Assembly (NCBI RefSeq): GCF_001280845.1
Contig: NZ_LGHP01000001.1
Span: forward strand, 4,619,132-4,683,131
Length of the DNA stretch: 64,000 bases
Direction of reading: 5' to 3'
DNA from: Bacillus sp. FJAT-28004
Lineage (GTDB): Bacteria; Bacillota; Bacilli; Paenibacillales; Paenibacillaceae
The notes beneath the pieces are model-generated. The model was not told the origin of the DNA and did no database searches. It saw nothing but the letters and a program-made list of their open reading frames with translations. Position numbers and translations under genes: made by a program. How positions within the stretch are numbered: position 1 is the stretch's first letter; every line of letters starts with the position of its first letter. Below are positions 16,684 to 25,247 of the stretch, one piece after another.

Positions 16684-18000
16684 ATGAAAAAGTGGTTTGT
16701 AATGTCATTAATAACAGCTTTGTTTATTGTTTCAGCATGTGGTGGAACAAATAAGGCAGAGAACACAGAGAAAACTGGGAACGCAACAAATGCTCCAACG
16801 AATAATACACCGGCTAACACCAATGAAGGAAATGCAGCAGAAGAGATCGTTCCTGAAGAGGGCGCATCACTGCTTGTTTGGGAAAGTAAAGAAGAGCGTC
16901 CTTTCGTTGAAGCAATCGCGAAGGAATTCACTGCAAAATATGGTATCGAAATTAAATTCGAGGAAATCGGTGCAGGCGATCAAGTAAATAAGCTGGTTAC
17001 AGACGGCCCAGCGGGTCTTGGCGCAGACGTTGTACTTTTCCCGCATGACAACCTTGGTAAAGCGGTTACGGCAGGATTGGTATTGCCGAATGATTACTAT
17101 GAAGAGCAATCAAGAAGTGCGAACTCGGAAATTGCAGTAAATGCAGTATCCTATGACGGGGTACTTTACGGATACCCGCGTTCGGTAGAAACATACGCAC
17201 TATTTTATAACAAAGCACTAATCACTGAAGTTCCAAAAACGTTTGATGAGGTGGTTGCATTCTCAAAAACGTTTAACGACACGAAAAACAACAAGTACGG
17301 TCTAATGTGGGATGTAGGTAACTTCTACTTCAGCTATCCGTTTATCTCAACAGGCGGTTATGTGTATGGCGATAACGGTCAGAACAAAGAAGATATCGGC
17401 CTCAACACAGAAGGCGCAATTGCTGGTTTGAAATACTACGGTTCACTAAAAGACAGCATCTTGCCACTCAACTCTGGCGATATCAACTACGATATTAAAA
17501 AAGGCTTGTTCATTGGCGGAACACTGGCAATGGATATTAACGGCCCATGGGCGATCGGCGATTACAGAAATGCAGGCATTGATTTTGGTGTAGCACCATT
17601 GCCGAGTATTAACGGTCAACCGGCTTCTTCTTTCTCTGGTATTAAAGCTTGGTATGTTAACTCGTTCTCGAAATATCCGAATGCAGCGCGTCTATTCTCT
17701 TACTACGCATCAACGAAAGAAGCGCAATTGAAAAACTTTGAACTAACAGGTGCTATTCCTGCGAACACTGAAGCAGCAGCAGATCCTGCCGTGCAAGGAA
17801 ATGAAATTGTTAAAGGCTTCCTAGAGCAATTCAATCAATCAACACCAATGCCATCCATCCCTGAGATGGGTAACGTATGGACTCCTATCGGAGCAGCATT
17901 TGCTGATGTTTGGAACTCTGGCAAAGATGCAAAAGCAGCTTTGGACAATGCCGTGCAACAAATTAAAGACGCTAACAACGGCGCAGCGGCATCGAAATAA
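16684..18000 (+). CDS. mdxE: Maltodextrin/cyclodextrin ABC importer, substrate-binding lipoprotein
   Basis: A 438-residue lipoprotein with a type II signal peptide ending VSAC-GG (about residue 21), a low-complexity Asn/Thr/Glu linker to about 55, then a family 1 solute-binding domain. It matches MalE-type proteins: LLVWESKEERPFVEAIAKEF, ADVVLFPHDNLGKAV, GYPRSVETYALFYNK, AMDINGPWAIGDYR, and the final ADVWNSGKDAKAALDNAV. GGAGGGGGA lies before the ATG at 16684. It is the first gene of mdxEFG plus a GH13 lipoprotein; the partner ATPase is not in the window and is probably a shared MsmX-type protein. Confidence 0.93.
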   Translation: MKKWFVMSLITALFIVSACGGTNKAENTEKTGNATNAPTNNTPANTNEGNAAEEIVPEEGASLLVWESKEERPFVEAIAKEFTAKYGIEIKFEEIGAGDQVNKLVTDGPAGLGADVVLFPHDNLGKAVTAGLVLPNDYYEEQSRSANSEIAVNAVSYDGVLYGYPRSVETYALFYNKALITEVPKTFDEVVAFSKTFNDTKNNKYGLMWDVGNFYFSYPFISTGGYVYGDNGQNKEDIGLNTEGAIAGLKYYGSLKDSILPLNSGDINYDIKKGLFIGGTLAMDINGPWAIGDYRNAGIDFGVAPLPSINGQPASSFSGIKAWYVNSFSKYPNAARLFSYYASTKEAQLKNFELTGAIPANTEAAADPAVQGNEIVKGFLEQFNQSTPMPSIPEMGNVWTPIGAAFADVWNSGKDAKAALDNAVQQIKDANNGAAASK

Positions 18001-18012
18001 CATCATATCAAC

Positions 18013-18047
18013 GGTTTCACCCGCCGAATTCCTTCGGCGGGTGAACC
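18013..18047 (+). other. Intercistronic hairpin between mdxE and mdxF
   Basis: TTCACCCGCCGAA (18016-18028) pairs with TTCGGCGGGTGAA (18033-18045), with GG/CC below. Only a short T run follows. Such hairpins often protect the binding-protein mRNA or partly end transcription, giving more binding protein than permease. Confidence 0.75.
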
Positions 18048-18125
18048 GATGTTTTATAAGCCGTTATTTCCATATTGGAATCGGCAAGTTGTTTTTTTTA
18101 GATGAGAGGAAGGGAGCCAGGCGGG

Positions 18126-19439
18126 ATGAATCGTCATCGCAGCACCGCGGCTATATTGTCGTTACTCGTAATGGGTCTTGGGCAATTGTATAACCGTCAA
18201 TTTATTAAGGGCTTAATTATGCTCGCTGTTGAAGCAGCGGCGCTGATGTATTTTATTCCTAATTTAGGAAGAGCAATTTGGGGAGTCGTAACGCTCGGAG
18301 AGAAAACGCAAGGGCTTGAGAAAATTGGTAAAATCAGTGTTCGTGTAGAAGGGGATCATTCGATCTTTCTGTTGATTAGTGGATTAATTACGTTAATTTT
18401 ATTCGCGCTTTTTGTCTTTATCTATGTTATGAATATCCGCGATGCTTATCTGAACGGCAAGCAAAGAGACGCAGGAGTGGCGCCAGCAAGCTTTCGGAAG
18501 ACGTGGGCTTATGTTACGGATCGTAATTTTCCGCACTTACTGCTTACACTTCCAGCGCTCGGTGTATTGTTTCTAACGATCATGCCGATTATCTTCATGG
18601 TTATGCTTGCTTTCACCAACTACGCATCGCCTGATCATATTCCGCCGGCTAAGCTGGTTGACTGGGTAGGCTTCCAAACGTTTGCTAATCTATTGACTTT
18701 GAAAACGTGGAGCCATACATTCGTTGGCGTATTTACTTGGACGATTGTATGGGCTGTTATTGCAACGGTAACGACGTATTTCGGCGGCTTGTTAGTTGCG
18801 CTGCTAATTGAGCAAAAAGGCATTCGTTTTAAGAAGCTATGGCGGACATTGTTCATTATTCCTTATGCCATTCCGCAATTGATTTCCTTGCTCGTCATGA
18901 GAAATTTGTTTAATGGACAATTTGGTCCGATCAATCAATACTTAAAGTTTTTTGGTATGGGCAAGCTGCCTTGGCTGACAGATCCATTTTGGGCAAAGGT
19001 AACCGTTATTATCGTTAATATGTGGATTGGTATCCCGGTTTCAATGGTACTTATTCTAGGCGTATTGACTGCAATTCCGAAAGACCTGTACGAAGCTGCC
19101 GATGTTGACGGCGCAACAGGCATACAGAAATTCCGTATTATTACGATGCCATTTATTTTGTTCTCGACGGCACCGATTCTGATTACACAGTTCGCTGGCA
19201 ACATGAATAACTTTAACGTTATTTTCTTGCTCACGAACGGTGACCCGGTTAAAGGTGATTACCAGTACGCCGGCAGCACGGACTTGCTTGTAACCTGGTT
19301 GTATAAGCTAACGCTGAACAACAGTCAGTTCAATATGGCATCCGCGATCGGTATCATCATTTTCTTGATCGTAGCGTCGTTCTCTATTTATAACTATCGC
19401 CGCTCACGGTCATTTAAAGAGGAGGATATGATTCAATGA
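18126..19439 (+). CDS. mdxF: Maltodextrin ABC importer permease, MalF type
   Basis: A 437-residue integral membrane protein. It has the long MalF/MdxF N-terminal extension with its own membrane helices (about 8-45 and 88-112), then a six-helix binding-protein-dependent transport domain. The cytoplasmic EAA loop reads YEAADVDGATGIQKFRIITMP. An N-terminal ATG at 18102 falls inside the ribosome-site region; AGGGAG at about 18110 favours the ATG at 18126. Its stop overlaps the mdxG start by four bases, indicating translational coupling. It forms the heterodimeric channel with MdxG. Confidence 0.93.
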   Translation: MNRHRSTAAILSLLVMGLGQLYNRQFIKGLIMLAVEAAALMYFIPNLGRAIWGVVTLGEKTQGLEKIGKISVRVEGDHSIFLLISGLITLILFALFVFIYVMNIRDAYLNGKQRDAGVAPASFRKTWAYVTDRNFPHLLLTLPALGVLFLTIMPIIFMVMLAFTNYASPDHIPPAKLVDWVGFQTFANLLTLKTWSHTFVGVFTWTIVWAVIATVTTYFGGLLVALLIEQKGIRFKKLWRTLFIIPYAIPQLISLLVMRNLFNGQFGPINQYLKFFGMGKLPWLTDPFWAKVTVIIVNMWIGIPVSMVLILGVLTAIPKDLYEAADVDGATGIQKFRIITMPFILFSTAPILITQFAGNMNNFNVIFLLTNGDPVKGDYQYAGSTDLLVTWLYKLTLNNSQFNMASAIGIIIFLIVASFSIYNYRRSRSFKEEDMIQ

Positions 19440-20281
19440 AAATGGGCCGGAAAACCGCCAATATTGTGCGCCTGACGCTTAGCTATGTCGTTCTGATATT
19501 TATAGCTGTGTGCGCTATCTATCCTGCTCTTTGGGTGCTGCTATCCTCGCTTCGCCCGGGCACGGCTCTGTTTAGCGACAGTCTTATTCCTGATACATTT
19601 ACGATTGTTCATTATAAGGAGTTATTTACGAATCCAAGTTTCCAATACGGTGTTTGGTACGTGAATACGCTCAAAATTGCAACGTTGACGATGATCTTCT
19701 CTACGATTCTGGTCACGCTCAGCATGTACGCGTTGTCGCGCTTCCGCTTCCGCGGCCGTAAGATGACACTTACGATTATGCTTGTACTGGGCATGTTCCC
19801 TGGCTTCATGAGTATGATCGCAATCTTTATTTTCTTATTGCAGCTTAACCTGCTCGATACACATGCGGCGCTCATTATCGTATATTCTGCTGGTGCAGTG
19901 CTTGGCGGCTTTGTCGTTAAAGGCTTTTACGATACGATTCCTCGGAGCTTGGATGAAGCGGCTCGGATCGACGGAGCAACTCATCTACAGGTGTTTATAA
20001 AAATCATGCTTCCGCTGTCGCGTCCAATGTTAACCTATGTGGCGCTGACTACATTTGCTGGTTCATGGGTAGACTTTATCTTTGCGAGATTGGTTCTTCG
20101 AAGCAAAGACAACTGGACACTTGCTGTAGGGATGTGGGATCTGGTAAGCAATTATCAGAACAGCAACTTCACGCTGTTTGCTGCGGGTGCGGTGTTGATT
20201 GCGATTCCGATCACTCTCCTATTCATCTTCTTGCAGCGCTTCCTTGTACAAGGACTGATGTCTGGCGCTTCGAAAGGATAA
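19436..20281 (+). CDS. mdxG: Maltodextrin ABC importer permease, MalG type
   Basis: A 281-residue permease with six predicted membrane helices, beginning LTLSYVVLIFIAVCAIYPALWVL (about residues 11-33), and an EAA loop LDEAARIDGATHLQVFIKIMLP. It pairs with MdxF. The ATG overlaps the mdxF stop (ATGA). The lipoprotein amylase gene starts only four bases after its stop, so degradation and import are made from one message. Confidence 0.93.
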   Translation: MKMGRKTANIVRLTLSYVVLIFIAVCAIYPALWVLLSSLRPGTALFSDSLIPDTFTIVHYKELFTNPSFQYGVWYVNTLKIATLTMIFSTILVTLSMYALSRFRFRGRKMTLTIMLVLGMFPGFMSMIAIFIFLLQLNLLDTHAALIIVYSAGAVLGGFVVKGFYDTIPRSLDEAARIDGATHLQVFIKIMLPLSRPMLTYVALTTFAGSWVDFIFARLVLRSKDNWTLAVGMWDLVSNYQNSNFTLFAAGAVLIAIPITLLFIFLQRFLVQGLMSGASKG

Positions 20282-20285
20282 GAGA

Positions 20286-21947
20286 ATGAACCACAGCCGT
20301 TTGCGTTATGCGACAGTCCTGTTATGCTCGCTAATCTTTATTATGCTCGCCGCTTGCTCTTCAGAGGAAGTGGCGAAGGATAATAAGCCAAGTGTTATAT
20401 CTTCTGCTGAAGTTGATAAAGAAGGTGTGAACGGGGAAACTGCCACTGCAGCTTATACGGTAGATGAGCAGCCTGGCGACGTATACTATGAAATATTTGT
20501 TCGTTCCTTCTATGATACGAACGGAGATGGAATCGGCGATTTGAATGGTGTTGCGGCTAAGCTCGATTACTTACAGGAGCTCGGCGTTAGCGGTATTTGG
20601 CTTATGCCGATTAATACTTCGCCCAGCTACCATGGTTATGATACGACTGATTATTATGCCATTAATCCAGAGTACGGTACGCTGGATGATTTGAAGCAGC
20701 TGCTTCAAGAAGCGCATAAGCGCGATATTAAAGTCATAATGGATTTTATCGTTAATCATTCGAGCAAGGAGCATCTTTGGTTTAAGGAAGCATTAAAGGA
20801 TGAGAATAGCCCTTACCGAAGCTGGTATACTTTCGCTAAGCAAGGTGAGAAGGTTAGAGCGGATGGAGCGGTTGGCGGTGATCCATGGCATAGCTATGGC
20901 AGCCTCAACTATTTAGGGATCTTCTGGGAAGGTATGCCGGATCTGAATTTCGATGAGCCGAAGGTTCGCGAGGAAATGATTAAGATCGGGCAATACTGGC
21001 TGGAGCAAGGACTGGACGGATTCCGCCTTGATGCGGCAAAGCATATTTACGGTGACTTTGCATCGACGGCCAGTACGCCTGAGATTCAAGCGAAAAATAA
21101 GGCATGGTGGCAAGAGTTCCGTGCAGGCATGAACAAAGTAAACCCAGATGCTTATCTGATCGGCGAGGTATGGGATTCATTGACGGTCATTGCGCCTTAT
21201 TTCGATCAAGCGCTGAACTCCGCATTCCACTTTGATCTAGCTGGTCGCTTGCTTAGCGCAGCTGATACAGAGAAGGATGCTGATCTTGCCTTTTCCCTAG
21301 GACGCGCATACGGTGTTTACGAGAAATCATCCGGCGGTGCGTTTGTTGATGCGCCATTCCTCAGCAATCATGATCAGAATCGTGTAATGACGGTCTTGAA
21401 TGGCAATATCGATCATGCCAAGATGGCTGCCGCTATGCTGCTTACTCTGCCAGGCACGCCCTACCTTTATTATGGTGAGGAGCTGGGCATGAGAGGGGCC
21501 AAGCCGGACGAGTATATTCGCGAGCCAATGCCTTGGTACAGCGTTTCAACTGGTGGCGAGGGGCAAACAACTTGGGAGAAATCGAGATACAATGAGAAGT
21601 CCGATGGTCTATCCGTTCAGGCACAGACGGCAGATGAGAATTCGCTGCTAAATCATTATCGCGAGCTCATCAAGTGGCGGAACGAGGAGCCTGCTTTGCG
21701 CAATGGCGGAATAGCGGAGTTTAAGTTAGAACCTGCTAATCAGAAGTTAAGTGTATATGTTCGCGTCATTGCTAACGAGAGAGTGCTTGTCGTGCACAAT
21801 CTATCGGGCGATGAGCAAACAACGGATCTGCAGCCATCCAAAAACTTTGGACCATTCGAGGGAATCATTCACTCGAGCAGTGATGAATCAAAGCTGGATA
21901 AAGGGAAGCTTTTCCTTCCGGCTTACAGCACCGTTATATTAAAATAA
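20286..21947 (+). CDS. Surface-anchored GH13 alpha-amylase lipoprotein
   Basis: A 553-residue GH13 enzyme with a lipobox LAAC at about residues 20-23, so it is tethered to the outer face of the membrane. The barrel starts at about residue 60 (VYYEIFVRSFYDTNGDGIGD). Catalytic residues are D249 (GFRLDAAKH), E294 (LIGEVWD) and D363 (LSNHD). Region II keeps the Lys-His pair typical of alpha-amylase and oligo-1,6-glucosidase groups. It would trim malto-oligosaccharides next to the MdxE binding protein. It is last in the mdx operon and is followed by a strong terminator. Confidence 0.92.
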   Translation: MNHSRLRYATVLLCSLIFIMLAACSSEEVAKDNKPSVISSAEVDKEGVNGETATAAYTVDEQPGDVYYEIFVRSFYDTNGDGIGDLNGVAAKLDYLQELGVSGIWLMPINTSPSYHGYDTTDYYAINPEYGTLDDLKQLLQEAHKRDIKVIMDFIVNHSSKEHLWFKEALKDENSPYRSWYTFAKQGEKVRADGAVGGDPWHSYGSLNYLGIFWEGMPDLNFDEPKVREEMIKIGQYWLEQGLDGFRLDAAKHIYGDFASTASTPEIQAKNKAWWQEFRAGMNKVNPDAYLIGEVWDSLTVIAPYFDQALNSAFHFDLAGRLLSAADTEKDADLAFSLGRAYGVYEKSSGGAFVDAPFLSNHDQNRVMTVLNGNIDHAKMAAAMLLTLPGTPYLYYGEELGMRGAKPDEYIREPMPWYSVSTGGEGQTTWEKSRYNEKSDGLSVQAQTADENSLLNHYRELIKWRNEEPALRNGGIAEFKLEPANQKLSVYVRVIANERVLVVHNLSGDEQTTDLQPSKNFGPFEGIIHSSSDESKLDKGKLFLPAYSTVILK

Positions 21948-21952
21948 TACGT

Positions 21953-21994
21953 AAAGAGGGAATTGCACCTTAGGTGCTGCTCCCTCTTTTTTTT
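21953..21994 (+). terminator. Intrinsic terminator of the mdx operon
   Basis: AAAGAGGGA pairs with TCCCTCTTT, with inner GCACC/GGTGC, followed by a long T run. Confidence 0.94.
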
Positions 21995-22067
21995 GTGCGT
22001 TTCAATGCGATTCCAGTCGATTTGTGTAAGTTTTTTCAAAAAAAATTAAGGAAATTACTGGTTGGTA

Positions 22068-22118
22068 TATTGACATGTTGACATATTGTTTATAATATAC
22101 TATTTGTAAGCGCTTATC
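22068..22118 (+). promoter_or_regulatory. Promoter of the alpha-mannan locus: TGACATAT repeats, -10, cre
   Basis: TGACATGT at 22071 and TGACATAT at 22079 form an 8-bp tandem repeat containing TTGACA at 22070-22075. TATAAT follows at 22091-22096 (15-bp spacing, so probably activator-assisted or a degenerate -35). TGTAAGCGCTTATC at 22105-22118 matches the CcpA cre consensus at 12 of 14 positions. The same three elements recur with the same offsets at 39163-39210. Confidence 0.7.
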
Positions 22119-22171
22119 ACGAGAGTTTATCCAACCTGCAGAGGACCATCATTAGGAGGGAATGTTTGCGA

Positions 22172-23458
22172 ATGAATCTGTCTATTACCGATATGAAAAA
22201 GAGCGACGCAGTAATTTCATCTCTGGAACAGTGGCCTGAAATCGTTAAGTTTTATAAAAACTGCTTTTACAATACGTTGGAGACCACGACGGAAAGGCTT
22301 GAGGATGGTACCACTTTTGTTTTTACGGGTGATATACCAGCTATGTGGCTGCGTGATTCCTCTGCTCAGGTTCGACATTACATTCCGCTGGCGGTTTCAG
22401 ACAATCACTATCAGAAAATGATAGAAGGACTTATCAAAAGGCAGATGCAATACATCCAGATTGATCCTTATGCAAACGCATTCAATAAAGGGCCGGATAA
22501 CAGTGGACACACTGGAGATATAACCGAGGGGAATCCATGGGTATGGGAAAGGAAATATGAAATTGATTCCCTATGTTATCCGATACAGCTCGCTTATCTT
22601 TACTGGAAGGCAACAAACAGAACGGAAATGTTTGATGACGCCTTTAAAGAAGCGGTTAACAAAATTATCGCGCTATGGACTGTTGAACAGAAACATGCTG
22701 AACAATCGAGCTATAGCTTCCAAAGATTTAATTGTCCAGAGTCGGATACGCTAAGCAACGATGGAAAAGGGAGTACAACAGCGTATACAGGCATGACATG
22801 GTCGGGATTTAGACCGAGTGACGATTCCTGCAAATACCATTACCTCATTCCCGCGAATATGTTTGCAGTTGTTGTTCTGAGATACGTAGAAGAGATCGCC
22901 CAAAACATATACAAAGACGAAACATTGGAACTCGCTGCAAAAAAACTAGGCGGCGAAATCGATGCAGGCATAAAAACTTTTGGCATATACAAGCACGAAA
23001 CGTATGGCGAAATATACGCTTACGAAACAGATGGTCTAGGGAATTACAATCTGATGGATGATGCTAATGTACCTAGCTTATTGTCGATTCCTTATCTTGG
23101 TTATACAAGCAAAGAGGATATTATCTATCAGAATACAAGAAGGTTTATTTTGAGTGATGAGAATCCTTACTACTTTGCAGGAAAAGCAGCTAAAGGAATT
23201 GGAAGTCCGCATACTCCCACGAATTACATATGGCATATAAGCCTTGTCATGCAAGCGCTAACTTCAGACAACGACGCAGAAATACAAGAGCTCCTAAGAA
23301 CGATAATCAAATCAGATGGCGGAACCGGCTTTATGCATGAGGGCTTCAATGTAGATAATCCTAATGAATTCACACGGCCGTGGTTTGCATGGGCCAACAG
23401 CCTACTCGGTGAACTTATTTATAAGCTCGTAGAAGAAAAGAAACAGCATCTCTTTTAA
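22172..23458 (+). CDS. GH125 exo-alpha-1,6-mannosidase
   Basis: A 428-residue cytoplasmic enzyme (no signal peptide), full length for family 125, an inverting (alpha/alpha)6 barrel that removes alpha-1,6-linked mannose. Hallmarks are FTGDIPAMWLRDSSAQVRHYIPL near residues 50-75 (cut here to the key D and R pattern), NPWVWERKYEIDSLCYPI, TGMTWSGFRPSDDSC-Y-Y, MDDANVPSLLSIPYLGY, and HEGFNVDNPNEFTRPWFAWAN. AGGAGGG at 22154 fits the ATG at 22172; a TTG at 22166 is closer. It opens the long co-directional mannan locus, where imported mannobiose or manno-oligosaccharides would be its substrate. Confidence 0.94.
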   Translation: MNLSITDMKKSDAVISSLEQWPEIVKFYKNCFYNTLETTTERLEDGTTFVFTGDIPAMWLRDSSAQVRHYIPLAVSDNHYQKMIEGLIKRQMQYIQIDPYANAFNKGPDNSGHTGDITEGNPWVWERKYEIDSLCYPIQLAYLYWKATNRTEMFDDAFKEAVNKIIALWTVEQKHAEQSSYSFQRFNCPESDTLSNDGKGSTTAYTGMTWSGFRPSDDSCKYHYLIPANMFAVVVLRYVEEIAQNIYKDETLELAAKKLGGEIDAGIKTFGIYKHETYGEIYAYETDGLGNYNLMDDANVPSLLSIPYLGYTSKEDIIYQNTRRFILSDENPYYFAGKAAKGIGSPHTPTNYIWHISLVMQALTSDNDAEIQELLRTIIKSDGGTGFMHEGFNVDNPNEFTRPWFAWANSLLGELIYKLVEEKKQHLF

Positions 23459-23484
23459 TCGGTTTTTCATTCCTTTGTGTTAGA

Positions 23485-23516
23485 GCGGATCTAGCTTCAT
23501 TGCTGGCTAGACCCGC
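23485..23516 (+). other. Intercistronic hairpin between GH125 and the first binding protein
   Basis: GCGG-TCTAGC (23485-23495) pairs with GCTAGA-CCGC (23506-23516) with one mismatch. No T run follows, so an mRNA stability or processing element is more likely than a terminator. Confidence 0.6.
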
Positions 23517-23550
23517 ATGACAAATATAAGATTTGAAAGGGGCAGAAAAA

Positions 23551-25065
23551 ATGAAACAAAAAAGATTGTATTTGCTGGCAGTATGTGTCCTCATTATTTC
23601 CATCATTGCGAGTGCATGCTCAAGTAATAATGGCGGAGGAAAAAACAAAGAAACTACCGAGCCTACAAACAAGTCAGAAAACACAGGAAACACAACATCG
23701 CCGAGCCCAGAAGCTCCAGCAGATAATGGAGCCCCTCCTGTAAAAGATCTAGGCGGCTATAAGTTTATCGTAGCTGACAACAATGCAAACAGATGGTTTC
23801 CAGCAGAAGGAAGCTCTGATCACGCCAACGCTATTATTGACCGTATCAAGTGGGTAGAAGAAACGTATAACGTGAAAATCGAGCTGAGAAAACACTCGGA
23901 AGAAGAGTTTGGCGCTGCGGTATTGGCAGGCGACAAATATGCCGATGTCATCGTTGCTCCTACTTGGGAACTGGGAAGACACATTAACGGCAAGCGTATT
24001 GTAGACATGAATACGATTCCTAACCTTAACATGAAAGCTGATTACTGGACGGAATACAACACATCCTCATTACTTACTTATGACAATAGAACTTTTGGAA
24101 CAGCGGCTCCTTTCGCTAACCAAGGTGACGAAGTATGGGTTCTAGCATTCAATAAAAGCATTATTGAAGAACTAGGTCTCGAAGATCCATATGAGTTGGT
24201 TAAAAACAAACAATGGACGTTCCAAAAAATGCTCGAAATGGAGCAAGCGGCAAAAAGAGATCTAAATGGTGATGGTGTAATGGACAGCAATGACCGTTAT
24301 GGTCTTGCAACAGGGCATGACTGGGATATCTCTGTCGCTCTATATCTAGCATCAGGCAATAAAATCATCGAAACAGCTGCTGATGGCAAAATGACGTATG
24401 CCGTGAATACCCCGAAAGCATACGAGACGCTTGAAATGATCAAAAAGTTGGCGAAAAAAGGAGATACATTCTTCCCGAAAAACGAAGGCGAGGATATGGA
24501 CGCTTATGTAAAGGCTTTCACAGAAGGGAAATCGTTGTTCCTTGCTTACTCTAGAGGTAGAGGCGTTATCGATCCAATTTATGAAATGGAAAGTGACTTC
24601 GGCTTTATCCCACTGCCGATGGGCAACAATACTGACAATTATCTTACTTGGGTAAGCCATGATGCACCATCAATCGCCGTACCGGTTACGAATAAAGAGC
24701 TTGATAAAACAGGATTGATTTTGGAAGCGTTAGCATGGAAGTCACAAGGTGAAGAGAAGATTTGGACAGATGAGGTTGCTTTAACGCAATTGCGTGATGA
24801 GCAGTCACTTGAAACGCTCTTGCAACTGAAAAACTACGGTGTTTCTGACATTGCATTCATCGGTCAGCAAATGCAAGGCAACGTACACAGCGGCTTAGCT
24901 TTGATCCCAGATGTTGGTTTCTACGATCAGAACCTGGAGCCTGCATCCAAGGTGGCTGAAATTGAGGATGCTGTAAATGTTGGTCTGGAAGAGCTTGCGC
25001 TTAGACTGAAAGGTGAATTCGTAGAGCCTGAACCAAAGCCTGAAGAAGAGAAAAAGGCGGAATAG
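23551..25065 (+). CDS. Extracellular solute-binding lipoprotein of the mannan locus
   Basis: A 504-residue lipoprotein with signal peptide and lipobox IIASAC (about residue 24), followed by an Asn/Thr/Glu/Pro-rich linker to about 65. The body is a family 1 solute-binding protein of the large LipO/YtcQ-like type: ADVIVAPTWELGRHI, DEVWVLAFNKSIIEELGL, DLNGDGVMDSNDRYG (a calcium-loop-like DxNxDxxxD), LTWVSHDAPSIAVP. GAAAGGGG fits the ATG at 23551. It lies in a run with two permease pairs, so it probably delivers manno-oligosaccharides. Which pair it serves is not visible. Confidence 0.88.
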   Translation: MKQKRLYLLAVCVLIISIIASACSSNNGGGKNKETTEPTNKSENTGNTTSPSPEAPADNGAPPVKDLGGYKFIVADNNANRWFPAEGSSDHANAIIDRIKWVEETYNVKIELRKHSEEEFGAAVLAGDKYADVIVAPTWELGRHINGKRIVDMNTIPNLNMKADYWTEYNTSSLLTYDNRTFGTAAPFANQGDEVWVLAFNKSIIEELGLEDPYELVKNKQWTFQKMLEMEQAAKRDLNGDGVMDSNDRYGLATGHDWDISVALYLASGNKIIETAADGKMTYAVNTPKAYETLEMIKKLAKKGDTFFPKNEGEDMDAYVKAFTEGKSLFLAYSRGRGVIDPIYEMESDFGFIPLPMGNNTDNYLTWVSHDAPSIAVPVTNKELDKTGLILEALAWKSQGEEKIWTDEVALTQLRDEQSLETLLQLKNYGVSDIAFIGQQMQGNVHSGLALIPDVGFYDQNLEPASKVAEIEDAVNVGLEELALRLKGEFVEPEPKPEEEKKAE

Positions 25066-25084
25066 TAGCTTTCTCATAATGGAT

Positions 25085-25152
25085 AAGGGGCTGTTAGACA
25101 AAGGATCATTTCGACTAGCATGACAGCCCCTTTTCCGTCTTTTTTTTTGAAA
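25085..25152 (+). terminator. Terminator-like hairpin after the first binding protein
   Basis: AAGGGGCTGT (25085-25094) pairs with ACAGCCCCTT (25123-25132), followed by TTCCGTC and nine T residues. Because the downstream genes have no obvious strong promoter, partial read-through is likely. Confidence 0.8.
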
Positions 25153-25220
25153 AAGAAACGGCTGCGAGCCTTTTATTTCACTGAAGACAATGAATCTCTG
25201 TCCATATGGAGGATACAAAT

Positions 25221-25247
25221 ATGACGGTGCGAGTTGAACGCTTATGA
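25221..25247 (+). CDS. Eight-residue leader ORF coupled to the modular binding protein
   Basis: ATG at 25221 follows a perfect GGAGGA at 25208-25213 and encodes MTVRVERL, then TGA at 25245-25247. That stop overlaps the ATG of the next gene (ATGA at 25244-25247). The large gene has no ribosome site of its own, so its translation appears to depend on termination of this mini-ORF. The sequence layout is seen directly; coupling is inferred. Confidence 0.65.
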   Translation: MTVRVERL